A stretch of DNA of 64,000 bases from Candidula unifasciata (Eukaryota; Mollusca; Gastropoda; Stylommatophora; Geomitridae): assembly GCA_905116865.2 (NCBI GenBank), contig CAJHNH020002813.1, forward strand, positions 408,001 through 472,000, written 5' to 3'. Position numbers and translations under genes: made by a program. This document shows, piece after piece, positions 10,640-21,948 of the stretch. Below the pieces are notes generated by a model. The model had not been told where the DNA came from and ran no database searches. It saw only the letters and a program-made list of their open reading frames with translations. The stretch's first letter is position 1. Each line of letters begins with the position of its first letter.

Positions 10640-11063
10640 AAGTGTTGCTTGCCAAAAGACAGAGCTGCTGAAGTTGGTACTTTTGTACACATCTGGTACA
10701 ATTTTACACCAGTAAGTGTTACTAAAGACAGGCGGACCTCATATAAGCCAATGGTCATGATATTTCCCACCCTTGTTAAAGAAGAACAGTATGAACAAAT
10801 AAATAAAGAATGGAGGGAACTAAGAGTGCAAGGTCAACCACCTAATGCTGAACCCCCCCCCCCCCCCCCCACGTCTCCTCCCCGAAAATTGTGGTTTACA
10901 ATTTCAGAAGAAAATATGTGGAGATGAAAATCGCTTTCCATTATTATTAAAATGCATGCTTATACTTTTGTCATTACCTCATTCCTCTGCAGCCGAAACA
11001 GTTTTCTTTCTGCTTAAAAATATTAGGATATTAAAAAAAAAAAAAAAAAAAGCACTTCTGTAA
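10640..11063 (+). pseudogene. hAT transposase C-terminal remnant
   Basis: Two frames on the plus strand make up the end of a hAT-type transposase. The first (10640-10925) ends in 'YEQINKEWRELR' and 'LWFTISEENMW'. After a shift, the second (to 11063) reads 'FPLLLKCMLILLSLPHSSA', then 'ETVFFLLKNIR', which fits the dimerisation motif LLSLPHSSA..ERVFS..N.IK. In hAT elements this region mediates oligomerisation. A run of about 19 C lies between (10853-10871) and a poly-A run ends it. No inverted ends were found. The transcript cannot make an active enzyme. Confidence 0.65.
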
Positions 11064-11515
11064 AAAGATTTTAACAGTAAATGCATTGATGAGACCAAAG
11101 TAACTGCCCCAGGGCATTAACTGCACCAACTGGAAACCTCCACAACAGTTTTTTAAATTAACAAACTGAGCGACTGAAAAAAAAAAATAGTACAGCAATT
11201 ATGTCATAGACAAAGAACTTTCTGATCAACTGTACGGTTAGCCAGTCACACACACATTCACATGCAGTCGAGGCTGACAAAGATTCTAACCCTAGCCACA
11301 GCCCCAACCCATAACACCCCTAGAATTGTGGACTGTTGGGGAAACTTAGAGATTTCCTTTGTTTGAGGTAAATCAAAACTAAAGTACCGATCAATCGATT
11401 TAACTGTACAACTAGTATGCTTTCTTCCCCTTTAAAAAATTGTCACAGCTCATTACTGCCTGTAACCCAGTTTACAAAAAACCATGAAAAGAAGACTCAA
11501 AGCGAGAGAACAGCC
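11064..11515. other. Unassigned stretch
   Basis: No frame or repeat recognised. Confidence 0.35.
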
Positions 11516-11692
11516 ATGGTCGACCCAGCCTAAAATGGGTACCAGGATAGCTGTCCTGGGGAAGTAAAGACGGCTGGCGTAATGCTGACTACATAACTTA
11601 CCCTGTGCCGATTGGTCTGTAAAAATATGGATGTCCTCCCCATATGCCCGATGCGCATGAGGCTTTAAAAGGGATCTTTACTTTATTTTACT
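11516..11692 (+). mobile_element. Rep-B SINE body, head missing
   Basis: Starts at 'cgacccagcctaaaatgggt' and runs through 'gattggtctgtaaaaata' to the tttacttta tail. The tRNA-like head is absent. Confidence 0.75.
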
Positions 11693-12067
11693 TCAACCGT
11701 GCACGGCCAACTCTAGATATAAATTAACACAGACCGTGCAATTGCAAATATGCATAAGAAGTGGATGATCAACCAGAAGTTTCCGCAAGAGTTTACAGCC
11801 AGTGTTCGCGAAGCATAAGTCAAATGGTTAAGGATTAATATTATTAGTGTACTGCTACAACACATAATTGTACTGTTAGTCAATAATTAGTAAAGAGGCA
11901 AAGAGTGACTTGCTGTGAGAGGTTAGTAAATTAAACATTATTTTCATCCACTTACCTAGAGCTCCGAAATATCTTGACACAATTTATCCACAGTGTGGTT
12001 GCGCCATTTATGCAGTCAATATGAAAGCAATAGTTTTCTTCCAACACAAGATAGTTTGCACCTGACA
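11693..12067. other. Unassigned stretch
   Basis: No gene seen. It ends at the left target duplication of the LINE-alpha insertion. Confidence 0.35.
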
Positions 12068-12079
12068 ACTGTCGATATT

Positions 12080-13183
12080 TGAAGAGCCTCCCCTCATCTT
12101 GGTTGGCTGGATTTTATTTGCTTCTCTTTTTGACTTATCCATGGTTGGTTGGTTTTTGTGGCTATGGTTTTTACAGGATGAGGTAGCCAACCTCACGCCC
12201 AACCCTACCCTTAGTCGCCTCTTACGACATGCCTGGTAGGGTGCAGTGTCACTATTCTTTGCTTCCCGTGAGGGCCCCGGTGTCGCCTCTCCTATTTTTA
12301 CTGGCTATAGACTGGACTATGAAAACAGTAACTGCTAACACCAAGAATGGAATTCAGTGGACCCCTACAAAACAGCTTGATGATCTGGACTTCGCTGATG
12401 ATATTGCCCTTCTGTGCCATTCACGGAATCAGATACAAGATAAATTAAATATACTTAATGCGAGATCACAGCAGCTTGGTCTGAAAATCCATAAAGGAAA
12501 GACAAAGATAATGAGAATAAATCAGGCAAATAGTAATGTGGTTTCTCTTAATGGCACCCCACTCCAAGACGTGGAGTCGTACACCTATTTGGGCAGTAAT
12601 GTAGAGAAAGATGGAGGAACTGATAGAGATATTAAAATAAGAATACAAAAGGCAAGAGGGGCTTTCATAGCACTAGGGAATTTGTGGAGGTCAAAAGAAA
12701 TTAAAAGAAATACTAAACTAAAAATTTTTAATTCTAATGTCAAATCAGTACTATTGTATGGGGCGGAAACATGGAGAACAACGAAGGCAATTACTAATAA
12801 ATTACAGACATTAATTAACTGGTGCCTGCGCAGAATAGAGGGAATAAAATGGTATGATAGAATAACTAATGTAGAACTTTGGGAGAGAACTAAACAGGCT
12901 CCAGTGGATCAGGAGGTGAGGAAAAGACGCTGGCGTTGGATAGGGCACACACTGAGAAAACAGGAGAACAGCATAACTAGAATGTCTTTGCATTGGAACC
13001 CACAGGGGCATAGGAATAAAGGAAGGCCAAAAAACACATGGAGAAGAGAGCTGGAGAATGAGGTTAGAAAGATTGGGAGGACATGGGGAGAGCTCCATGG
13101 AATGGCGAAGGATAGAATGACTTGGCGTGAGTTGGTTGAGGGCCTATGCTCCATTGGGGGATAAAAAGGCAGAAGAAGAAGAG
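12080..13183 (+). mobile_element. LINE-alpha insertion with inverted 5' part
   Basis: A single insertion bounded by a perfect 12-bp duplication (ACTGTCGATATT at 12068-12079 and 13184-13195). The left part (12080 to about 12282) is the element's 5' untranslated region in reverse orientation; the same sequence is in forward orientation at 60248-60480. The right part (about 12283-13183) is the 3' part in forward orientation, ending aaaaaggc(AGA)n. This layout is what twin-primed reverse transcription leaves behind. Confidence 0.9.
12283..13164 (+). pseudogene. Non-LTR reverse transcriptase, C-terminal 290 residues (LINE-alpha)
   Basis: A long undamaged frame that begins inside the RT domain. 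It opens with 'VSPLLFLLAIDW', then 'QLDDLDFADDIALL', the catalytic FADD box of non-LTR reverse transcriptases, then 'KTKIMRIN', 'YTYLGSNVEKDGG', 'ARGAFIALGNLW', 'LLYGAETW', and the C-terminal 'RRWRWIGHTLRK' and 'GRPKNTWRREL' blocks, stopping at 13164. The endonuclease and the first half of RT are lost to the inversion and deletion. The protein would copy the element's RNA at a nicked target site. The in-frame extension to 12229 is inverted 5' UTR and is not part of the protein. The clade (RTE- or CR1-like) is not resolved here. The frame is young: no stop or shift. Confidence 0.9.
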
Positions 13184-13195
13184 ACTGTCGATATT

Positions 13196-13584
13196 CTCCA
13201 GATATGGCTTCTAAATTATCTGTTTGTATTTTCCCTAAAAGTAAAATTTCTACATTTAAAGTAGAAAAGTAATAAACAACCAGTTCCCCAAACTTCGAAC
13301 TACTGACTAGAAACAGTGACACACACATCACAACACGGCTGTCTCCCGTGAATTAAAATTAAAATTGCTGTAATCTAACAACAAAGTATGAAAATCTTGT
13401 ATATCCACTTTACAATATCCGCTTGTCGATTTGTAATACGAATACAATCAGAACACAGAAGTTTGTAAGCATATTATATTGTCACACAATGCAACATGGA
13501 AAAGCTTCAAGTAACCTATTTTCGAGGGGACTCAGCCAAAATGTATCGTGATTCAGTTGCTAGGCATTATTAGAGAAGGCAGTG
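13196..13584. other. Unassigned stretch
   Basis: Pre-insertion target DNA of the LINE. No gene recognised. Confidence 0.35.
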
Positions 13585-13655
13585 AACTGTGCTATATGGC
13601 TGTGCAGTTTAACGGGGTTTCCCGGATTTGTACCTGTTTGATTATCTACAAAATA
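13585..13655 (+). repeat. Rep-M segment
   Basis: The block from 'gtgctatatggctgtgcag' through 'acggggtttcccggatttgt' recurs at 16368, 21330 (reverse), 46558 and, in part, 34320 and 3330. Its role is unknown; it may be the edge of LINE-gamma, which follows it directly here. Confidence 0.55.
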
Positions 13656-14052
13656 AGCAACGTCTAGTTTGAGAATGGAGGTGGAGGCATTCTCTGCTGT
13701 CTTCCGCTGGCTTGAGAATCAGCTGTACACACATGCTGTGATTGTAACTGACTCACAGAACATGTTGAGAAAGGTGAAAACACGCATGCTATGTATAGAG
13801 TGGCAAGCATCACTTCAGAGGTCCCGGGTAGTTAGCATCCTTTGGATATTTTCTCCAGGTCATACCGGTGTGTTGGGAAATGAGCAGACTGACAGACTGG
13901 CCGGCTCTGCGCCACATGGTGGTGAAGTGATGTATGACAAGCTAGATATTGTGAGGGCCCTTTGGGAGCGAGTGAACAGCGCGGAGGCGCAGATAAATCG
14001 TTACGGTGTCTGGATAGAATGGCGCTCCGAGGAGTTACCAGGGGATCTGGCC
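13656..14052 (+). pseudogene. RNase H domain and linker of LINE-gamma
   Basis: A frame from about 13669 reads the C-terminal half of an RNase H domain: 'VEAFSAVFRWLE', 'AVIVTDSQNMLRKV' (with the catalytic Asp of the TDSQ motif), 'IFSPGHTGVLGNEQTDRLAG' (the His and Asp of the last motif). The first catalytic Asp region is missing. After a shift the linker 'ALRGVTRGSGR' matches the tails at 6640-6852 and 62500-62705. At 14053 the coding sequence breaks off into the GACA array. RNase H is carried by I-clade and Jockey-like LINEs. Confidence 0.8.
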
Positions 14053-15511
<1,459 letters not shown>

Positions 15512-15763
15512 CTAGCTATGACGTAAGACAGCACGACGGAGAAAATGTTACTACACAACATGGTGGATCCCTTATCATTATCATCAACAACATTTATACA
15601 TGCTTGGAAATTCTGAACGCATTTGCACATGACACCTAACACAAACACACGGTAACACTCTGCAAAAATAGAAATAAGAGTAGTCACTCATAAATCACAC
15701 ACTGTTTTGTTTTTTCCAGCAATAAAATGGGAAGCAAATAAAGAGAAACACAAACCCGTCGCC
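15512..15763. other. Unassigned flank
   Basis: No gene seen between the array and the small hAT element. Confidence 0.35.
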
Positions 15764-15771
15764 TTCTAAGT

Positions 15772-15890
15772 CAGTGTTCTTCAGTCCAGGCACCGCGGCC
15801 CACAACTGAGCCTCAGAAAAACATTTCTGCCTAATCATATAACGGGGTAAAGTGGTGTGCTGCAAGCTTGAAAAAGGTTGAGGAATACTG
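15772..15890. mobile_element. Short non-autonomous hAT element, 119 bp
   Basis: Inverted ends CAGTGTTCTTCA... and ...TTGAGGAATACTG, flanked by a perfect 8-bp duplication TTCTAAGT (15764-15771 and 15891-15898). Eight-base duplications and CAGTG ends are hallmarks of hAT. Its ends resemble those of the 452-bp element at 28284-28735. Confidence 0.85.
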
Positions 15891-15944
15891 TTCTAAGTAG
15901 ATTGGAAAAGTATAAAGAGGCGGTCAGCAACACCGAAAAAAATT

Positions 15945-16150
15945 TCATCGGCGACCGGGTCGCCTACTGGCTAGCCCGCAGACGACTTTGTCGCCAGTCG
16001 AGACAGTTTTTGGGTCTATCTCCTTTGATCGCATCATCACTACAAGAGTCCTTTTCATGGCTATTTGGTGGCAAGCAATGCTAAGCTATTTTATATGGCA
16101 CACATACCATTGTCACAATTATAACCTAAAGCTCCCTAATGCTGGTTGAA
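15945..16150 (+). repeat. Rep-L, GC-rich dispersed repeat
   Basis: About 205 bases matching 55564-55774. The first 60 bases are GC-rich with self-complementary GGCGACC/GGTCGCC words; later blocks are 'atgctaagctattttata' and 'cacaattataacct'. Possibly a tRNA-related SINE head, but I cannot place both promoter boxes. Confidence 0.7.
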
Positions 16151-16367
16151 AAGGACGTTTGATTAAATTTCAGTTGGAGGAAAAGTCAGGAAACAGAACC
16201 GAAGAAATGCTTGTCGAAATGTACTGCGCTGCGAGCTTTATGAAAACAGTGCAGCCTAACTCTCTCTTTGTGATGATGGTGTCGGTGGTGATGATGATGA
16301 TGATTATGATGATGATGACGAATGTTAACATTAAAATCCATTTATAACCGTTTTGTAGTGCCATTAT

Positions 16368-16432
16368 ACTATTCTGTTATATGGCTTTACGGTTCAACTG
16401 GGTTTAGAGGATTTGTACCTGTAAATTTTTTA
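16368..16432 (+). repeat. Rep-M segment
   Basis: Matches 13585-13655 ('tatatggctttacggttcaa', 'ggatttgtacctg'). Confidence 0.5.
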
Positions 16433-16494
16433 TCTTTGAGATGTTAATCATTCAGATTGCAATACTGGAGGGTGATGTTTGAGGTTTGATGTTT

Positions 16495-16850
16495 GAGGTT
16501 TGAACAACGGATCAACATCATGGCACACGGGTAGTGACCCATTAGTGCTCCGTTTTTCTTCTAACTCAAGTCTGGGTTAGAAAAAGCCCAGCACAGTGCA
16601 CAGGCTCTGTAACACCAGCAAAGATTTTGAAATACTTTGGGTAGATTTTTAACTCCAAATTTTTCCTGCCAAGGGATTTATTACGTGCGCAACAATGCAC
16701 ACGAGCGTCTGATCTCACTACCCAGAGACCAGGGGGAATTACTAGAAGTCCAAGTCCACGTGAAAAAAATACTAGCCCTTACCGAGGATTAAACCCACAA
16801 CCTCTAGCCCTCGAGGCGGACACCATGCATCGAGACCACGGAGCTCCCAA
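16495..16850 (-). mobile_element. Rep-G, long tRNA-derived SINE
   Basis: Reverse complement of 38095-38490. The head (16850-16780) has a B-box-like GGGTTTAATCC on the minus strand; the body shares 'ccctggtctctgggta', 'tgttgcgcacgtaata' and the end 'cacccgtgtgccatgatg'. A C-run (16858-16868) lies just beyond the head. Confidence 0.75.
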
Positions 16851-16950
16851 ATACTCCCCCCCCCCCCCTTCCCCCTCCCCAATCCTGGAGGAAAAAACTA
16901 CCAAAACAGCACAGTTTAAACAGTACAGTTCAAACAGTAAAGAAACTCAC

Positions 16951-17407
16951 AAATATCTGGAATGTCCAAAGCAGCAAAATTCGGAAGCTCTGGCGTCTTC
17001 GGCTCTTCCTTACAAGTGATGGACCCAGCTTCTTCCCCAACACAGTTAGATGAATCTATTACAAAGCGAAGCACACCGTCTGGTTGCAGTTCAGTGTAAC
17101 TCTTTGAAGTTGTCAATACCTCCGGAAGAATTTCATAATATGATTCCTGGCCACTGCCTAATGGTAGGTCAGTGTTAGGCAACTCTAGCGATGTGGTTAC
17201 TAGTCGCTGTGGCGACAAAGGTTCACAGCTGTCAGCCTTGTACAGCAACGCTGATGATTCGTTATTGGATTCATGTACGTCAAGAGATGATGCAGGTATA
17301 TTCAAAGCTGCTGCGTTTACCTCAGCATTGTGGCATTCCGAATTATTAGAGGAATCTTCCTGGAAATCTGCACTGCTGACACTCGCATCTTCTTCTTTCA
17401 GTCGCAT
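16951..17407 (-). CDS. Candidate acidic exon, possibly of the IRF gene
   Basis: An open 152-codon segment on the minus strand, bounded by ttcag before 17407 and a GTGAGT donor at 16950-16945. The product is rich in Glu, Asp, Ser and Asn, with 'EEDASVSSADFQEDSS' near its start and 'CKEEPKTPELPNF' near its end; CKEE fits a sumoylation consensus in form. It matches no repeat in the window and has even codon use, unlike the many spurious frames. I do not recognise a domain. It lies 2.8 kb downstream of IRF exon B on the same strand, and such acidic linkers are common after IRF DNA-binding domains. But exon B leaves phase 1 at its likely donor and this segment needs phase 0, so either a small exon lies between, or this is another gene. 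The first ATG (17407) could also be a start codon. Confidence 0.4.
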
Positions 17408-17461
17408 CTGAAACTGAGATTATGTTTAAACGTAATGCTTTATTCAGGAGCATTCGATGTT

Positions 17462-17600
17462 TTCTTCTTCTGTCACACTTTGTCACTCTATGGAGCATAG
17501 GCCTCCAAGTAACTCAAGTCATTCTATCTTTTACTATCGCGTGAAGCGTACATTATGACCTCGACATCTTTTTCACTTCTTCCTCTTCCACTTCAGACCC
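17462..17600 (-). pseudogene. LINE-alpha 3' end relic
   Basis: The minus strand carries the end of the coding region (the 'tggagcataggcc' block in reverse) and the GAA tail, seen here as tttcttcttctg. Diverged. Confidence 0.7.
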
Positions 17601-17887
17601 TCTATCTAAAGACAAAGTTCCCTACATCTATTGTCCAAGCCTAGATCCTTCCAAGCCCGTAGTGGGGTTATAGTCTGGAGTCACAGACAATCAACTATTA
17701 TTTCATGACAGATGAAAGAAGCAGTGACCCTCATCACTTGTGACGGACGAATAACATTTCATCCTCTTCTTCTACTAGTAACGGTAGCTAACTCGCAGAG
17801 CACGTATCGGACAACATGAAATGATGCACTAGGTATTTAGTGGCTTGCTTCGCTTGATGCGACTCAGATCAGGTGCATAGCATACAT
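17601..17887. other. Unassigned stretch
   Basis: No gene or repeat recognised. Confidence 0.3.
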
Positions 17888-17995
17888 TTTAAGCACTGTA
17901 TATTCAGGTGTGCAGGGCAATTAGCAGGCTGACAGATTGGCTGCTGCTCCTTTGAGTGACGAGCTTTTTAATTAAAAGGTGGACGCGGTAAGACT
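17888..17995 (+). pseudogene. RNase H relic of LINE-gamma
   Basis: Only the last motif survives: the sequence corresponds to 'YSGVQGN.QADRLAA', next to the family's GPGHTG..GNE.ADRLA pattern. The region has lost its frame on both sides. Confidence 0.5.
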
Positions 17996-18289
17996 TTCTG
18001 GTGCTTTGTGTGAGTGTTTGTGTGTGGGTGGGTGTGTGGGTGTAAGTATGTGAAAATGTGTATGTGTCTGCGTATTTTCTATCCTACCAAACCGTCGATT
18101 TAAGTTACAAATATCTGCGTTTTGATGCGTTAAAACTATAAGACTTTGAGAGAGAAGGAGTTTATGGCCCGATTAGCGCAAAATACGCTAACAGCAACTA
18201 GATATGATACAAAATATTAGGGATAGGACATAGTTTACGTTGACACCAACAAACGCATAATGAGTTCCTAAGTACTAATTGAGTTAATT
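17996..18289. other. GT-rich and unassigned stretch
   Basis: A short GTGTGG-rich segment lies at 18007-18065. Nothing else identified. Confidence 0.35.
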
Positions 18290-18440
18290 GTATCCCTTTT
18301 TTTATCTTCTGTTATGGTAGTTACCATATAAAGGGTAATATTATCTCTTTATTTATCTTTTGTTATAGCAGTTACCTTTTAAGAGGTATTTGTATCCTTT
18401 TCCTTATCTTTTATTATGGCAGTTGTCTTATTAGAAGTCT
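18290..18440 (+). repeat. Three-copy minisatellite, unit about 55-60 bases
   Basis: Three degraded units built on 'ttatcttttgttatggcagttacc' words: starts near 18303, 18352 and 18402. Confidence 0.6.
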
Positions 18441-19074
18441 ATGTTTAACACTTTCCTTTTCTATTTTACTTCCAAGGTTATATTATAATGAATGATGTTA
18501 GCAACTATACTATTATAATACTAAGGAAATAAACCGTATTTCTCGCGCTCTGAAAGTTGCGGATCTGTATCACGGGCTGCTTCGTTTGGTTCACTAGTGC
18601 AATTTTTACACAGAATCCAGGAACCGTAGCTGGAGCTACGAAATACGCGGTTTGTGCGACGTTCTCGTCAGGCATCTAGCCTTTCATTGGAGACAGAAGG
18701 AGCCATATGGGAGAACACCCGACGGTCTAAAGTTCATTATCTCTATTTTAAACCTTTTTTTTTTTATCTAGTCTGCTAACGTTTAGTCCACTGATCTGTT
18801 TTGCAAATTCATCAATTTCACTGACTGGCTACTGTTTCGCTATAACAGTTACAAATTTCAACATCATGATTCATTATTATAAAAATAAAAAATAAAATAG
18901 TTCTATAACCTACTTACTTTGTTTCCCCTCTGGTTGGTTCTGTTTCTTTTTCCTTGAGAGGAACACAAGAGTAAATTTTGAGGGTAATAAAAAAAAAATA
19001 TACGAACAACAATAATAATAACAACAACGTATACAGAGAATTATTAACTGAGTAAAAGCAACATACAAAGACAT
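18441..19074. other. Unassigned AT-rich stretch
   Basis: A few A/T runs and a (AAT/AAC) segment at 19000-19030. No gene seen. Confidence 0.35.
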
Positions 19075-19563
19075 GAAATGTCGAGTTCTTCGTCAGGGAA
19101 AGCTTACAGAAATATTTGAGAAAAGCACAGATGTGCGACAAGGATGTCTTTTGTCACACATCCTACTTCAGTTGGCAACAGACTGGATTATAAAGACATA
19201 CATCAGGAATGGAATATAGTGGAACATACACAACAGGTTGATGATCTGGACTCCGATGATGATATTTCTCTTCGGTCCCACTCACGAAATCGGATACAAG
19301 ATAAATTTAAAAAAAACTTGATGAGAGATTGAGACAAATAGGTCTGAAAATCCAAAAGGGAAAGACAAAGATCATCTGAATAAACCCGCAAAAAAGTAAC
19401 TGGTTTCTCTTAATGGTATCCCACTACAAGATGTGGAGTCATACATCTATTTGGGCAGTAAAATGGATAAACAGAGAGGATCTTATAGAGATTTAAAATA
19501 CAAATAGAAAATGCAAGAGGAGATTGAGAGCACTAGAAAATGTGTTGAGGTCAAAAGGAATTT
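19075..19563 (+). pseudogene. LINE-alpha reverse transcriptase relic
   Basis: Frames read 'VLRQGKLTEIFEKSTDVRQGC', split here across mutations, then the region matching 12300-12680. The active-site box has become 'DLDSDDDISL' where the intact copy has FADDIAL, so catalysis is lost. It also keeps RT sequence upstream of the part present at 12283. The 3' end is missing: Rep-A joins it at about 19564. Confidence 0.8.
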
Positions 19564-19662
19564 AAACTGGAACCTGTTGTCGGGTGATCCTCATCCATAT
19601 GGTGACAATTTGTGTCACCGGGTGTTTATCGCTCGGTGTGATGTCCTGATGGGGTAACATGT
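19564..19662 (-). mobile_element. Rep-A retroposon, tetranucleotide-end half
   Basis: Reverse-complement copy of the last 100 bases, from 'gggtgatcctcatcc' to 'gatgtcctgatggggta', followed by a short agtcagtcag tail. Confidence 0.7.
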
Positions 19663-19784
19663 TAGTCAGTCAGAGATGGGGCGGCGTGTGTGAGCTTGAG
19701 GATTTAGGCCTGCACGGCTAGTGCAGTCGCCACGCACTGGGCAGATATGTTTTGCGCCCACAAAGCAAGCACCCATCACCTTTC

Positions 19785-20095
19785 CGAGGATTCTTCTTCT
19801 TCACTATCTATACGTTTACCGGCTGTAAAGTTCGGCGTATGGTTCTGGTTGTTCGTCCACTGTTGGACTTGTTCCAGAACGAACCTGAGTGTTGAGTGCA
19901 TATCCGTTCCACACATCCGGCTTAACTGTATACAGACTTTTGGTTTCCTGCCTCTCAGGCTGATGTACTCCGACTTAGAAGGATGCCTCAAATTAGTCGA
20001 TTACTACAACATGCTTGCTAGAGAGACCCACTGGTGGATTCTTTTTTTTTTCTCCCACACTGGGATCTCAGAACCCACATGGGGAGGTTTCAAAC
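19785..20095 (-). mobile_element. Rep-C SINE, full length
   Basis: Reverse complement of the full Rep-C: GAA tail (as ttcttcttcttc at 19787) , 'gtttaccggctgtaaa', 'ctgcctctcaggctgatg' and the 5' end 'acccacatggggaggtt'. An open frame of 177 codons runs across it by chance. Confidence 0.85.
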
Positions 20096-20198
20096 CGGTA
20101 AATGATGTTTACACTTCTAGTGTTAGCTTATCTGTCAGCCGAAAGCCGGGGAATGCATGCATAAACATCGCTGACTCAGATGCCACTGATATACGTAC

Positions 20199-20369
20199 TA
20201 TCATACAACTGGTGACCGGGCTCTATAAACTGGTATGTCCTCTTGGCTCCCTCGCCCCGCTTGTCGCCTGTTTTGGTTAGCTCGATACAGTCCTTCAAGC
20301 TGTTCAGAGCACAGCGGAACGTGCTCTTGTTACTGGAATGATTTTCCTTGGTAATTCTTTTCAGTTTAC
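20199..20369 (-). CDS. IRF: IRF-type transcription factor, exon B (second half of the DNA-binding domain)
   Basis: Exon with a strong acceptor on the minus strand (pyrimidine-rich tract, then ttgccag, AG at 20371-20370) and a usable donor GTACGT at 20198-20193. It opens with the last two bases of a Gly codon, matching the single base left by exon A. The product continues 'GKLKRITKE', then 'STFRCALNSLKD', then 'GEGAKRTYQF'. IRF proteins have the same order: a GK segment, the recognition helix with Arg-Cys..Asn-Ser (all four present: the residues that contact GAAA in IRF1), and a closing strand of the type A.RVYR. The distance from the last Trp to this Arg is 23 residues, against 24 in IRF1. 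Which IRF paralogue it is cannot be told. The exact 3' limit is uncertain, as other GT sites lie nearby. Confidence 0.82.
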
Positions 20370-20489
20370 CTGGCAAGACAAAGAGAAGCAATGTTAAGCT
20401 AAATTATTTTAGTCGCAGGTTGGCATATTTTGTAAGGAATAAGAGCAAGGATTAGCAGGGTCGGATTCAGACCCCTTGAAGCCCTAAGC

Positions 20490-20702
20490 CAGCGGTTCTC
20501 AACCTGTGTGTCTCGGCCCCCTTGGGGGGGGGGGGGGGGGGGAGGCGAACGACCCTTTCACAGGGGTCACCTAAGACCATCAGAAAACACATATTCACTG
20601 AAGTTATAAAGTAGCAAGGAAAAAAATGTTATGGTTGGAAGTCATCACAACATGAGGAACTGTATTAAAGGCTCGTGGCGTTAGGAAGGATGAGAACAGC
20701 TG
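20490..20702. mobile_element. SPIN-like non-autonomous hAT element, 213 bp
   Basis: Ends cagcggttctcaacc and gatgagaacagctg; flanks CCCTAAGC (20482-20489) and TCCTAAGC (20703-20710) are an 8-bp duplication with one change. The interior has 'cgaccctttcacaggggtc', 'agaccatc' and 'cacaacatgaggaactgta', which I recall as the sequence of the SPIN_NA family. A run of about 18 G (20525-20542) replaces part of it. Confidence 0.85.
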
Positions 20703-21329
20703 TCCTAAGCACTTGAAAGATATCGGTGCCCCCTTCCCTTCCCCCAGCCGTCTCAATAACATTATCGGACCCTGAGCAAACCAGTGTGCTGGTGCCCTAT
20801 ACGACAACCACTCACATAAATAATATATAAATTGTTCCGTGACAGACACAGAAAAAAAAAGCATGGCTTCCCTATTCTCCAGCGGACCCTGGCAAAATGC
20901 CAAGAGGCCCAATGCGTTATGGCTGCCCTGGTACCACCATATACATGTAATTCAAAATGTGTTGCATTGTTGTTCTGGTAAAGATTTGTTAAATTTACTT
21001 CAGCTTGAAAAAAAAAAAAATTAAAAAAAAAAAAAAAAAACACCTATTCAAGGCTATTGAAAATTGGTGTGGTGCAAACACCCTCTCCCTTTTTTGTAAT
21101 TCGCTAATCATCTGCTTAGTTTGCTTATTGGTTAATCCGGCCCTGAGGTTCGGTCATAAGCACGTCCTTTGAAGTATGTTGCCCTCATAACAGCCTGCCT
21201 AACAACAATAACAACAACAACAAAACACTGATCTCTCGTCAGCTCACCCACCTCATATACTCGCCCCTCCCCCTCTTTTTCCCCACCAGGATTGCATTTT
21301 GTTTGATTAACATCTCAAGAATGAGAGTC

Positions 21330-21385
21330 AAACAGGTGTACAAATCCAAGAAATCCCTTTCAACCGTATAGCCATATGTTTGTCA
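21330..21385 (-). repeat. Rep-M segment
   Basis: Reverse complement of the 13585 block ('caggtgtacaaatcc', 'accgtatagccatatg'). Confidence 0.5.
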
Positions 21386-21639
21386 TATTCGGGCACCACA
21401 AACCGTTTACAGAGGAACATATATCTCAGCGCGGGTGGGTCTGGCTTGTTGGTGCACCCTCCTATCCAAGGAACTCTTATATCCTGTGCCGATCTTCGTG
21501 CTTTACGGCCGCCCAATGTCCCATGCTCTTCGCTACTGATCCTTCCAATCCACCTCGGCATTGATACGGCAAATACATTTCGATGTCCGAGATCTAAGGT
21601 TTTCAAAGTCAACAAACAGGCACTGTAATAAGAATTAGG

Positions 21640-21800
21640 TGGACTGAGGAAACGAGGTGGTCCAAGAGAAACCCTAATACGAACGTTGATGACAGAAGTC
21701 AAAGGTGCTGGACTGGATGTCATCCATGCTATGAAAGTGATTGCACAAGATAGAACGGAATTATAAGTTAGCTGAAATCAGATGCGTTGGACCGAAAGAA
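21640..21800 (+). pseudogene. LINE C-terminal relic
   Basis: The plus strand reads 'RGGPRETLIRTLMTEVKGAG' and 'HAMKVIAQDRTEL', the GRPK.TWRR...A.DR pattern that ends many non-LTR polyproteins. It lies in the IRF intron, antisense to the gene. Confidence 0.6.
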
Positions 21801-21948
21801 GCAAAAGTCGCAGCTCAGCTGTAAACCAGAACACACATTTAAAGGTAGCCCAAGAAAAGTAGGAAGTGAAGATGTATATTGGGAGCTAATCATAGATCAT
21901 ACGTTATTTGGGAGTAAACAAGTTAAAACATAAATAACAAGCCCCTAC

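Larger units (their letters stand above)
20370..21948 (-). other. Intron between IRF exons A and B
   Basis: Starts GTAGGG at 21948 and ends ttgccag at 20370. Both sides fit phase 1. It is 1579 bases long and holds a SPIN-like element (20490-20702), a Rep-M segment (21330-21385) and a LINE relic (21640-21800), plus two A-runs near 21009-21040. Confidence 0.8.

Noticed and set aside
19747..20280. A 177-codon plus-strand frame
   Set aside because: It spans a minus-strand Rep-C SINE and the antisense of IRF exon B; no independent support.
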